Positions 51,208-61,760 of a stretch of 64,000 bases of DNA are shown here, one piece after another. A model generated the notes under the pieces. That model searched no databases. It saw nothing but the letters and a program-made list of their open reading frames with translations, and was not told the DNA's origin. The DNA comes from DATCDE01 sp038252405 (lineage in GTDB: Bacteria > Actinomycetota > Actinomycetes > Prado026). The stretch covers positions 1 to 64,000 of the forward strand of contig JBBSAJ010000005.1 of NCBI GenBank assembly GCA_038252405.1. Direction: 5' to 3'. Positions within the stretch are counted from its first letter, which is position 1. The number at the start of each line of letters is the position of its first letter. Position numbers and translations under genes: made by a program.

Positions 51208-52185
51208 CCGAGGGGCCGCCTCGGCGAGCACCCGGCCGGCCGCCAGCGCGGCGTCGAGCGCGTCCCGGTCGTCGGGCACGAGTACCACGTCACCGATGCC
51301 CCCGTAGCGCTGCAGCGCCGCGGTCAGCTGCCCGCCCGGATCGGGGCCGACCGGGCCCCTGCGCACCTTGTTGAGCACCACGATGAGCTCGGCCCGGGGG
51401 GCCCGCTCCCGGGCCTCCGGCAGCGCCCGGAGCAGCCGCTGGACGCCGACCGGGTCGGCCGCCCCGACGGCGACCAGGACGTCGGCGGTCTCCAAGGTGG
51501 CCAGCGTGGCCCCGTTGCGCCGGGGCGCCGCCGTGTCGTAGGCCAGCTCCTCGTCCTGCTCCAGCCCGAAGCCGCAGTCGACCACCACGAGGTCGGCCAG
51601 CTGCCTGGCCCGGGCCCACACCGCCGCCAGTGCGGCCGGGCGCAGCTCGGGCCAGCGGTCCGGGCGGGTGAGGCCGGTCAGCACCAGCAGCCGCGGCCGC
51701 ACGGTGCGGGCGTACCGGGCCAGCGCGGCGACGTCGAGGCCGCCAGTGTTGGCGGTCCGGGCGGCTGCGGCCAGCCCCGGCGCCTCGTCCAGCAGCCCGA
51801 GCAGCTGGGCCACGCTGCCGCCGTAGGTGTCGGCGTCGGCCAGCAGGGTGCGCCGGCCCTGGTCGGCCAGCTCGGCGGCCAGGTTGACCGCCAGGGTGGT
51901 CCGCCCCGGCGCGCCCGTGGGCCCCCAGACGGCGACCAGCCGGCCGGGGTGGCGCGGCTCGTCGTCGCCGGCGTCGTCCACGGGGGCACCTCCGGCCGGC
52001 ACCGAGAGGGCCGCACCCGGGTCGCCGAACCCGTTCCCCGCGACCCGTGGGCCCTGGTCCAGCACCGCCGTCACGGCGGCGGCCCAGGCCTGCGGGTCGC
52101 CGTCCGGGGTCACGACCGTGCTGATGCCCAGCTGGCGCAGCCGGCGCTCCCCGACCTCGTCGTCGGAGGCGGCCAGGCCGACCAC
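51100..52185 (-). CDS. CpaE/Ssd-like MinD-type ATPase, apparently 5'-truncated
   Basis: A 361-residue protein as read from GTG 52185. The P-loop region is WGPTGAPGRTTLAVNLA, the deviant Walker A (Lys missing) of the actinobacterial septum-site-determining/CpaE group; later motifs are LLADADTYGGSVAQLLGL and LVVVDCGFG. Ahead of it, VVGLAASDDEVGERRLRQLG is the end of a pseudo-receiver domain, whose first about 70 residues are missing. The frame upstream reads ALATAGVAV then APRRPP and hits a stop at 52228-52230. The partner tadA-C genes are 15 kb away. It is convergent with the MFS gene (108-bp overlap). Confidence 0.75.
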   Translation of the reverse strand: MVGLAASDDEVGERRLRQLGISTVVTPDGDPQAWAAAVTAVLDQGPRVAGNGFGDPGAALSVPAGGAPVDDAGDDEPRHPGRLVAVWGPTGAPGRTTLAVNLAAELADQGRRTLLADADTYGGSVAQLLGLLDEAPGLAAAARTANTGGLDVAALARYARTVRPRLLVLTGLTRPDRWPELRPAALAAVWARARQLADLVVVDCGFGLEQDEELAYDTAAPRRNGATLATLETADVLVAVGAADPVGVQRLLRALPEARERAPRAELIVVLNKVRRGPVGPDPGGQLTAALQRYGGIGDVVLVPDDRDALDAALAAGRVLAEAAPRSAARAAVVRLAGDLAGRPVERRGPRRWRGAGRHQT

Positions 52186-52204
52186 GGCGACGCCGGCGGT
52201 GGCC

Positions 52205-52505
52205 AGCGCAGGCGGTCGTCGAGGTGCTCAGCGGCGACCGGCCGTGCGCCCAGCTGCTGCGCTGGACCACCGAGGGCGTGCACGCCGAGCTGCGGCTGCG
52301 CGCCGGGCGGGCCGCGCGGGCCGGGGCCACCGTCCGGCTGGGCTCGACCCGGCCCGGGGTGCGGGCCGTGCGACTGTGCGAACCGGCGGACGGCGTGGCC
52401 GAGGTGTGCGCGGTGATCGCCGGTCCGGACCGGTGCCGGGCCCTCGCGCTACGGCTCGAGGGCGCCGACGGCCGGTGGCTGTGTACCGCGCTTCAGGTCG
52501 GCTGA
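52205..52505 (+). pseudogene. Rv3235-family protein, 5'-truncated
   Basis: The frame from about 52205 reads AQAVVEVLSGDRPCAQLLRW, then VRAVRLCEPADGVAEVCAVI and ALRLEGADGRWLCTALQVG, the C-terminal core of the Rv3235 family found near secA in actinobacteria. The usual N-terminal 50-80 residues are missing: upstream in frame the sequence is the antisense of the CpaE-like gene. The first usable start is GTG 52224, inside the conserved part, with no ribosome binding site. It may be broken or an assembly artefact. Its role is unknown. Confidence 0.65.
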
Positions 52506-52524
52506 GCCGAGGGCCAGAAGGGGG

Positions 52525-55281
<2,757 letters not shown>

Positions 55282-55332
55282 GCGGCTTCTCCAGGGTGGG
55301 AGCGGGCGACCGGAACCGGACGCACGACTGAC

Positions 55333-55351
55333 AGCGGGGTTGTGCCCCGCT
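55333..55351. promoter_or_regulatory. Hairpin in the probable secA leader
   Basis: AGCGGGG (55333-55339) and CCCCGCT (55345-55351) form a perfect 7-bp stem with a 5-nt loop. On the minus strand TACGAT (a -10-like box) lies just upstream, so the hairpin would sit at the 5' end of the secA mRNA, about 50 nt before the GTG. It could stabilise the message or take part in secA feedback control. Confidence 0.4.
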
Positions 55352-55392
55352 TCCGCCCCATCGTAATCAGTTGGTGACCTGAGCGCGTCGCC

Positions 55393-55636
55393 GTGGAGGA
55401 TGGCGCCGTGGAACCGTCCGTGCCGGCCGCCGCCGTCGTCCACGGCGACGGCCTCGTGCTGACCCTGTCGACCGACGCCGACATCCCCGCGGCGCTCGCC
55501 CCGCGGCGCGTCGACTGGGCGGTGCGAGACGCCGGGACCGGGCGCTTCCTGCGCCGGGTCGGGCTGGTCACCCGTCGACGGCTGGTTCGCCGGACTGCTG
55601 CCGGCCGATCTCGGGCGTCGACCCACCGCCTGCCTA
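55393..55636 (+). pseudogene. Possible frameshifted hypothetical protein
   Basis: From GTG 55393 the frame reads VEPSVPAAAVVHGDGLVLTL, then ALAPRRVDWAVRDAG and GRFLRR, which looks coding. It then becomes arginine-rich, while another frame continues sensibly (GWSPVDGWFAGLLPADLGRR) from about 55560. This suggests a small gene with a 1-base indel, running into the YcaQ gene on the other strand. Low certainty; no family recognised. Confidence 0.3.
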
Positions 55637-56860
55637 GGCCCGGCGAAGCTCAGCGGCCAGGGCCGAGCCGAAGCCGGGGTCACCGCGGCCGGCGAGCACG
55701 ACGTCGGCGAGGCCGAGCCACTGCGCCATCGACCGCAGCTCGGTCGCCAGCTCGGCGGCGGTGCCGTCCGGGGCGTCCGGCTCGGGGTGCGCGGCCTGGA
55801 CCCGCAGCACGCCGACGGACCGGTCGGCCTTGAGGTCGACCCGGGCGACCAGCCGCTCCCCCAGCAGGAACGGCAGCACGTAGTACCCATGCACCCGCTG
55901 GTCGGCCGGAACGTAGATCTCGACGCGGTAGCGGAAGCCGAACAGCCGCTCGGTGCGGTCGCGCTCCCACACCAGCGGGTCGAACGGCGCCACCAGGGCG
56001 CGCGCGGCCACCCGCCGTGGCAGCCGCGACTGCGGGTCCAGGTAGGCGCACGGCCGCCAGCCCTCGACGGCGACCGGCAGCAGCGCGCCCTCCTCGACCA
56101 GCTCGGCGACGGCGGCCCGCGCGCCCGCGACGTCCAGCCGGTAGTAGTCGCGCAGGTCCCGCTCGGTCGCCACCCCCAACGAGCGGGCTGCTCGCCGCAC
56201 CAGCTCGCGCTGGGCGTCCGTCCTGGACGGCGTTGCCGCGGCGAGCACCGCCTCCGGCAGCACCCGCTCGGGCAGGTCGTAGCGCCGCGCGAAGCCGCGC
56301 CGGTCAGCGGTAGCGACCTCCCCCGCCCAGAACAGGTACTCCAGGGCCCGCTTGACGTGCGACCAGTCCCACCACGGGCCGCTGCGCCGGTCGCGGTCGG
56401 CGCCGTGCAGGTGTTCCAGCTCGCCGGCGGAGAGGGGCCCGGAGTCGCGCACCGCCGCCAGCACGGCGGCCACCAGCGCCGGCTGCTCGGTGGCGACCGC
56501 CCGCATGCCGCCCCACGAGTCGTCCAGCGCCTGGGCCATCCGCCAGCGCAGCAGCGGCTGGACCTCGACCGGCAGCAGGCTGGCCTCGTGGCCCCAGTAC
56601 TCGAACAGCTCACGCGGCCGTCGGTAGGCGGCCCGGTCCAGCAGCGCGGTCGGGTACGGGCCGAGCCGGGAGAACAGCGGCAGGTAGTGCGCCCGCACCA
56701 GCACGTTGACCGAGTCGATCTGCAGCAGCCCGGTGCGCCCGACCACCCGGCGCAACGCCCGCCGGTCCGGGACGCCCACCGGCCGCGGGTCGGCGAAGCC
56801 CTGCGCGGCCAGCGCGATCCGCCGGGCCTGGGCCAGGGTCAGCGACTCGGTGGGGGGCAC
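55634..56860 (-). CDS. YcaQ-family winged-helix DNA glycosylase
   Basis: A 408-residue protein of the HTH_42/YcaQ family, whose characterised members unhook interstrand DNA crosslinks or alkylated purines. The family catalytic-region motif is GLLQIDSVNVLVRAHYLPLFSRLG near residue 45 (Q-x-D), followed by FEYWGHEASLLP and later LVAPFDPLVWERDRTERLFGF, conserved in the family. The GTG 56860 start gives VPPTESLTLAQARRIAL. It is encoded away from known repair genes. Confidence 0.87.
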   Translation of the reverse strand: MPPTESLTLAQARRIALAAQGFADPRPVGVPDRRALRRVVGRTGLLQIDSVNVLVRAHYLPLFSRLGPYPTALLDRAAYRRPRELFEYWGHEASLLPVEVQPLLRWRMAQALDDSWGGMRAVATEQPALVAAVLAAVRDSGPLSAGELEHLHGADRDRRSGPWWDWSHVKRALEYLFWAGEVATADRRGFARRYDLPERVLPEAVLAAATPSRTDAQRELVRRAARSLGVATERDLRDYYRLDVAGARAAVAELVEEGALLPVAVEGWRPCAYLDPQSRLPRRVAARALVAPFDPLVWERDRTERLFGFRYRVEIYVPADQRVHGYYVLPFLLGERLVARVDLKADRSVGVLRVQAAHPEPDAPDGTAAELATELRSMAQWLGLADVVLAGRGDPGFGSALAAELRRA

Positions 56861-56902
56861 AGCGCCGATCCTGCCGGACCAGCCCGGTTCGACGGCGCGG
56901 GG

Positions 56903-57517
56903 CTACTCCCCCGGCGGGAACGCGTACTGCACGGGGATGGCCGGCGGGGTGCCCCGGTAGACGGCGATCACGATCTCCTCGTGCTGGGTCAGCACGATCT
57001 GCGAGGGATCCCCGGTGAACGCCCTGCCGTCCACCCAGACTCCGACGGTGCGGCCGTTCACCCCGCTCAGGTATCCGCCGACCCGGCCACGGCCGAGGGC
57101 CACGTCCCACTCGGCGAACACCTGGCCCAGGGTGAAGGTCCGCTGGGACGTCGCCTCGATGTGCACCACGCCGTCCGGTTCGTGGGTGTGCAGCGGGGCG
57201 ATCCCAGTGCCGGCGATGCCCAGCCCGGCCGGCACCGGGACCGGCAGCCCGTCCACGATCACGTCCAGGTGGGCGTGGTAGTGCACGGTGAGCGTCTCGG
57301 CCGGCGTGAGGGACAGCCCGGCCGTCGCGGCCCGGACCGCCTGGCCGGATGGCCGGTCCCAGGGCGGGGCGGTGGTCCGGCCGACCACGCTGGCCGGAGC
57401 GGCCGAGGAGACCGTACCCGGCTGCGACGCCACCGGGCCGGAAGTGGCCGCGGCGGTGCCGCAGCCGGCCAGCAGCACGGCGGAGGCGACGATGAGCGGG
57501 ATCGTCCGACGGCGCAT
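56903..57517 (-). CDS. Histidine-rich lipoprotein of unknown function
   Basis: A 204-residue protein with lipobox LLAGC (Cys19). After a linker, TVHYHAHLDVIVDG (His79, 81, 83) and APLHTHEPDGVVHIE (His110, 112, 119) give a cluster that could bind a metal. Later segments are FTLGQVFAEWDVALG and VGVWVDGRAFTGDP. Similar exported proteins occur in other actinobacteria without assigned function. It lies between the YcaQ gene and the response regulator on the same strand. Confidence 0.72.
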   Translation of the reverse strand: MRRRTIPLIVASAVLLAGCGTAAATSGPVASQPGTVSSAAPASVVGRTTAPPWDRPSGQAVRAATAGLSLTPAETLTVHYHAHLDVIVDGLPVPVPAGLGIAGTGIAPLHTHEPDGVVHIEATSQRTFTLGQVFAEWDVALGRGRVGGYLSGVNGRTVGVWVDGRAFTGDPSQIVLTQHEEIVIAVYRGTPPAIPVQYAFPPGE

Positions 57518-57558
57518 ACCCAGCAGGACGCCCGAGGGGCTCCGGAGGTTTCCGCGGC

Positions 57559-58236
57559 TCAGGTGATCTCGAGCAGCTTCTCCCGGACGGCGTAGACGAC
57601 CGCCTCCATGCGCGAGTGCAGCTGCAGCTTCTCCAGGATGTTGCGGATGTGGTTCTTCACCGTGTTCTCGCTGATGAACAGCTGCCGGGCGATGTCCCGG
57701 TTGTTCATGCCCCTGGCGACCAGCCGCAGCACCTCCAGCTCGCGCTCGGTCAGCCGCGGCGCCGGCACCTGCTGCCGGTCGTCGTCGCGCTTGACCAGCT
57801 GGGCGAACTCGGAGATGAGCTTCGACGCCATCGACGGGCTGATCAGCGACTGGCCCCCGGCGACCGCGCGGATCGCCGTGGCGACCTCGTCGATCGAGAT
57901 CTCCTTGAGCAGGTACCCGGTCGCCCCCGCCTTGATCGCCTCGTAGAGGTCGGCCTCCTCGTCGCTGATCGTCAGCATGATGATCTGCGCCGAGGGGACG
58001 GCTTCCTTGATGGCCGTGCAGGCCTCGATACCGGACCGGCGGGGCATCCGGATGTCCATCAGGACGACGTCCGGCAGCAGCTCCTCGGCCCGTTCGACGG
58101 CCTCGGCGCCGTCACCGGCCTCGCCCACGACCTCGATGTCCGGCTCCTGGGCGAGCACCATCTCCAGGCCGCGACGGAACAGCGCGTGGTCGTCGACGAC
58201 GAGGACGCGGATCGGCTCAGCACCCGACCCATCCAT
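57559..58236 (-). CDS. NarL/LuxR-type response regulator
   Basis: A 225-residue DNA-binding regulator. The receiver has the acidic pair in VLVVDDHALFRRGLEMVL, the phosphorylation Asp in VVLMDIRMPRRSG and the conserved Lys in GYLLKEI. The C-terminal helix-turn-helix is LTERELEVLRLVARGMNN, then ISENTVKNHIRNILEKLQLHSR. ATG 58236 was chosen because GGAGG lies upstream; an in-frame GTG at 58248 sits directly on the ribosome binding site. No histidine kinase is adjacent, so it is an orphan whose kinase is elsewhere. Confidence 0.9.
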   Translation of the reverse strand: MDGSGAEPIRVLVVDDHALFRRGLEMVLAQEPDIEVVGEAGDGAEAVERAEELLPDVVLMDIRMPRRSGIEACTAIKEAVPSAQIIMLTISDEEADLYEAIKAGATGYLLKEISIDEVATAIRAVAGGQSLISPSMASKLISEFAQLVKRDDDRQQVPAPRLTERELEVLRLVARGMNNRDIARQLFISENTVKNHIRNILEKLQLHSRMEAVVYAVREKLLEIT

Positions 58237-58332
58237 GCGCGCCGCCACCTCCGCTCGGTTCCCGGGCGCCCATCATGGCACGCGGCGGGGACCGGGCAGC
58301 GGTGGCGGCGGACCGGCCGGATCAGCCGGCGA

Positions 58333-58923
58333 TCAGCTGACCGCCTCGAGGTCGAGGTGGATCACGCCGTAGTCGTAGCCGCGGCGGCGGTACACCACGG
58401 ACGGGCGGCCGGTCGCGGCGTCGCTGAACAGGTAGAAGTCGTGGCCGACCAGCTCCATCTCGTACAGGGCCTGGTCCAGGGTCATCGGGTGGGCCGGGTG
58501 GACCTTCTCCCGGACCACCATGGGCCCCTCGCCGAGATCCCCGGCGGGCTCCTCGATCGGAGCCTCCGCCGCAGGGGCCGCCTCGACGGCCGTGGCGCCG
58601 TTGCCGGCCGCCTTCTTCTTCCAGTCGGTCCGCCGGTCGGCGGCGCGGCGCAGCCGGCCCTCCAGCTTGCCGAGCGCGAGGTCGAGGGCCGCGTACTTGT
58701 CGTCGGCTGCGGCCTCGGCCCGGACGGCCGGCCCCTTGCTGCGGATGGTGAGCTCGACCCGGAAGGCCCGGTCGGCCAGCCGGGGGTTGGACTCCTTGGA
58801 GACCTCGACGTCGACTCGCTGCACCTTGGAATCGAGCTTCTCGACCTTGCTGAGCTTGTCACTCACGTGGTCGCGGAAGCGATCCGACACCTCGAGATGA
58901 CGCCCCTTGACGACGATGTCCAC
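58333..58923 (-). CDS. hpf: Ribosome hibernation promoting factor, long form
   Basis: A 196-residue protein. The N-terminal S30AE domain (MDIVVKGRHLEVSDRFRDHV, then VDVEVSKESNPRLADRAFRVELTI) binds the ribosome. A charged linker covers about 95-140, and the C-terminal dimerisation domain (ALYEMELVGHDFYLFSDA, ending VYRRRGYDYGVIHL) makes it the long form that pairs ribosomes as 100S dimers in stationary phase. Position between comF and secA is conserved in actinobacteria. Confidence 0.96.
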   Translation of the reverse strand: MDIVVKGRHLEVSDRFRDHVSDKLSKVEKLDSKVQRVDVEVSKESNPRLADRAFRVELTIRSKGPAVRAEAAADDKYAALDLALGKLEGRLRRAADRRTDWKKKAAGNGATAVEAAPAAEAPIEEPAGDLGEGPMVVREKVHPAHPMTLDQALYEMELVGHDFYLFSDAATGRPSVVYRRRGYDYGVIHLDLEAVS

Positions 58924-59263
58924 CGCGCTCCTCCGTCCTTGGCCGGTCCGGAAAGCAGCACCCGCCCGGCCGACCTGGTCTTCGTCCCCACATCCGCCTG
59001 CTGAAGGTCTCGCAGCGCTGTCGCCACTACCCCCCTTCTCCCGGATCGGGGGACATCTGGCCCCCCGGCGGGGCAGGACTTATCCCTAAACCGCACCGTG
59101 ATCGGACGACGAGAAGTCGCCTTACGTGGGCCGTTTCGCCTGCGGCTGGCATCGGCTTGCAACCACGGACCCGGGCGAGTGCCACACCTGGACGCTATCC
59201 GAGCCGGACCATGATCGTCGAGGGGACTTCGACCCATGCCCCGGACGGCGGACGCGGGTAGCG
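58924..59263. other. 340-bp intergenic region between hpf and comF
   Basis: It should hold the hpf promoter (hpf starts at 58923, minus strand) and the region after the comF stop. I see no convincing gene or strong hairpin; the ORFs are short and of mixed frame. Confidence 0.4.
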
Positions 59264-59938
59264 TCAGAACCGCCGGGGCGTGGCCGCGACCACAGCGGTG
59301 CCGACCACCCGGGCGGTGGGGGGCCGCACCGCTCGCACCGCCTCTTCGAGCGTCGAGCCGGTGGTCACGACATCGTCGACGACCAGCACCGTGTGGCGGC
59401 CCAGGATGCCCGCCCCGGGGCGGACCGCCATCGCCCCGGACAGGTTGGCGGCCCGGCCGGCGGCGTCCAGCCCGGCCTGGTCGGCGGTCGCCCGGGCCAG
59501 CCGCAGCACCGGGGCCACGGTGACCACCCGTCCGGGCTCGGCCCGCTGCACCGTCCGGGCCGCGCGCCGGGCCAGCCGCAGCGTCGGGTCGTGGCCGCGG
59601 GCCCGCACCGTCGCGGGACGGGACGGGACCGGCAGCACGACCAGCGGCCGGCCGGGGGGCAGCCCCCGGAGCGCGGCCAGCACCGCCACGGCCAGCGCGT
59701 CGCCCAGCGGGGCGACCAGTCCCAGCCGGCCGTGCTCCTTGTGGGCGAGCACGGCGGCCCGCACCGGGCCCTCGTAGCAGGCCGTCGCCCAGGTGCCCCC
59801 GGGCGTGCGGAACGGCCCGGCCCGCAGCCGGCGAACGCACGCGGGGCACAGCTGTGCGCCCGCGGTCTCGCAGCCGGCGCAGGTGCGGGGCAGCACCAGG
59901 TCGGTCAGCGCCTCGCCGAGGTCGAGCAGCCGTCGCAT
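59264..59938 (-). CDS. ComF-family phosphoribosyltransferase-like protein
   Basis: A 224-residue protein. The N-terminal zinc-finger-like part is LPRTCAGCETAGAQLCPACVRRL (two Cys pairs), and the phosphoribosyltransferase-like core has HTVLVVDDVVTTGSTLEEA near residue 175 with the PRPP-binding acidic pair. In competent bacteria ComF helps DNA transfer across the membrane; in actinobacteria its function is unknown. ATG 59938 or GTG 59953 is the start; neither has a strong ribosome binding site. It is downstream of lpqB on the same strand, 79 bp from its stop. Confidence 0.9.
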   Translation of the reverse strand: MRRLLDLGEALTDLVLPRTCAGCETAGAQLCPACVRRLRAGPFRTPGGTWATACYEGPVRAAVLAHKEHGRLGLVAPLGDALAVAVLAALRGLPPGRPLVVLPVPSRPATVRARGHDPTLRLARRAARTVQRAEPGRVVTVAPVLRLARATADQAGLDAAGRAANLSGAMAVRPGAGILGRHTVLVVDDVVTTGSTLEEAVRAVRPPTARVVGTAVVAATPRRF

Positions 59939-60032
59939 CCGGCCACGGTGCAAGACCGCGGTCGTCCACAGCGGGGCCGCGGCCGGGTCTGTGGACGCGG
60001 CGGTGGGCGGGCCACCCTGGGGACAGCGCGGC

Positions 60033-61760
60033 TCAGCCCGGGTAGGCCGGGTCGACGCCGGCGCCCAGCTCGGTCCAGTTGAGGTTCGAGTACTGGAACA
60101 CCGTGCCGGTCGCCGTGGCCGCGAGCACCGGCCGGCCCGGGGCCCCGGCCACCGAGGCGATGTTCTTGCCCACCGAACCGAGATCGCGCAGGACCACCCC
60201 GGACAGGTCGACGATGGACGGCTGGGTGATCCCGGCCGGGCCCACCCCGAGGACCACCAGCCGGTCGGCCGTGTTCCAGGACACGTCGAGCACGTCGCTG
60301 TAGGAGGACTCCACCGGACGCAGCCCGGCCAGGGTGATCCGGTCCGCCGCGCGCTCCACCCGGCCCACGTACAGCCGCCCGCCGTCGGCGCCCTTGATCA
60401 CGACCGCGGCGCGCGCGCCGTCCCTGGCCACCGACAACGCGAGCACCCGGCCCGGCGGCAGCCCCACGGCGTCCACCTTCTGCGGCTTCTCGCCGACCCG
60501 GACGGTCCAGATCGCCGGGCCGGCCTTGGTCCGGTCCACCACCCACGCGTGGCCGAAGAGGTCCCAGGACGGCGCCGTCAACGACGTGCCGGCGATCACC
60601 ACGCTGGCCTTCTCGTCGTTGGCCAGCCGGCCCAGGACCAGCCGTCCGGAGCTGTCCAGCCCCGCCAGCAGGTCACCCGCGAGGGACACCGCCGGGGAAC
60701 GCACCTCGACCTGGCCGTCCCCGAACGGCCCCGGAACGGTGCTCGGGGAGCCGCTGCCGAAGGAGTACACCCGGCCGTCCCGCACGAAGTAGCCCAGGGC
60801 AGAGGCGCGCAGCGCGTCCGGGTCGAAGGACGGCCACGCGTCGCGCGGCTGGTCCGGCGACGCGCCCGGCACGGCGAGGGGGACGCCGTCGACGCTGATC
60901 TGGACCGCGGCCACGTCGGACAGCTGGCGCAGCGTCCAGACCAGCTGCGCGGACATCGCCCTCAGCTCCTCCGGGCCGGCCCGGGACGCGGCGGAGCTGA
61001 GGTCCACCTGGACAACGTTGTTCCGGACGGGAGCGGTCCCGATCAGCGACGTCCCCACCGGGAACGCGGTCGCGACCGCCGGGGCCAGCCAGGCGCTGGG
61101 CCCCTCGAGCAGCGCGCGCACCAGGCTGGTCGACACACCGGACCCCACGGGCAGCAGCACCGGGTTGGGCACCACGACCGTCCGGGTCGGGTCCGGGAAG
61201 TACAGGTCGAAGCTGCGGTAGGCCCGCGCGACGTCCAGATGGGTGAGGAACAGCCCGTCGGGCAGCGACGCGATCCGCCACTCGCCGCCCACCTTGCGCA
61301 GGGTGAACTTGGCCGACGTGACGGTCCCGCCCGGGGACGCGGTGTACTCGCCCTGCTCGGAGATGCGGGCCACCTCGGTCGCCCGCAGCGTGATGGCCGA
61401 GCCCTGCTGGACGAGCAGGGCACCGTTGCCGGAGGAGTCGTCGTAGACCACCACGCCGACGCCGGGCCGCCAGGTGCGCCGCACCTCCGGGGCCAGGTAG
61501 TCCCTGGCCACCGCGTGGTCGTTGTCGAAGGACGCCGAGGCCTGCAGGAAGCCGTCCAGGACCTGCTGCTCGGTGAGCCCGGACACCGGCTCGCGCGCGA
61601 TCAGCTGGATGAACGGCTCGTTGCGCTCGCTGCCGACCTCGGCGCCCTGCCGGACCGGGCCGGAGTCGGGGATGCCGGCGCAGGCCGACAGCAACGCCGC
61701 GACAGCGGCGAGGCCGGCCATCGCGCGCAGGCCTCGGGGGCGCGGCAGCCGGCTAGGCAT
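60033..61760 (-). CDS. lpqB: Lipoprotein LpqB
   Basis: A 575-residue lipoprotein. The lipobox is LLSACAG (Cys27). The GerMN domain spans about residues 195-300 (LYFPDPTRTVVVPNPVLLPV), and the C-terminal part is a beta-propeller-like region (SWDLFGHAWVVDRTK, then AGITQPSIVDLSGVVLRDLG). LpqB binds the MtrB sensor outside the membrane and tunes MtrA phosphorylation. The start overlaps the mtrB stop by 8 bases. Confidence 0.95.
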   Translation of the reverse strand: MPSRLPRPRGLRAMAGLAAVAALLSACAGIPDSGPVRQGAEVGSERNEPFIQLIAREPVSGLTEQQVLDGFLQASASFDNDHAVARDYLAPEVRRTWRPGVGVVVYDDSSGNGALLVQQGSAITLRATEVARISEQGEYTASPGGTVTSAKFTLRKVGGEWRIASLPDGLFLTHLDVARAYRSFDLYFPDPTRTVVVPNPVLLPVGSGVSTSLVRALLEGPSAWLAPAVATAFPVGTSLIGTAPVRNNVVQVDLSSAASRAGPEELRAMSAQLVWTLRQLSDVAAVQISVDGVPLAVPGASPDQPRDAWPSFDPDALRASALGYFVRDGRVYSFGSGSPSTVPGPFGDGQVEVRSPAVSLAGDLLAGLDSSGRLVLGRLANDEKASVVIAGTSLTAPSWDLFGHAWVVDRTKAGPAIWTVRVGEKPQKVDAVGLPPGRVLALSVARDGARAAVVIKGADGGRLYVGRVERAADRITLAGLRPVESSYSDVLDVSWNTADRLVVLGVGPAGITQPSIVDLSGVVLRDLGSVGKNIASVAGAPGRPVLAATATGTVFQYSNLNWTELGAGVDPAYPG

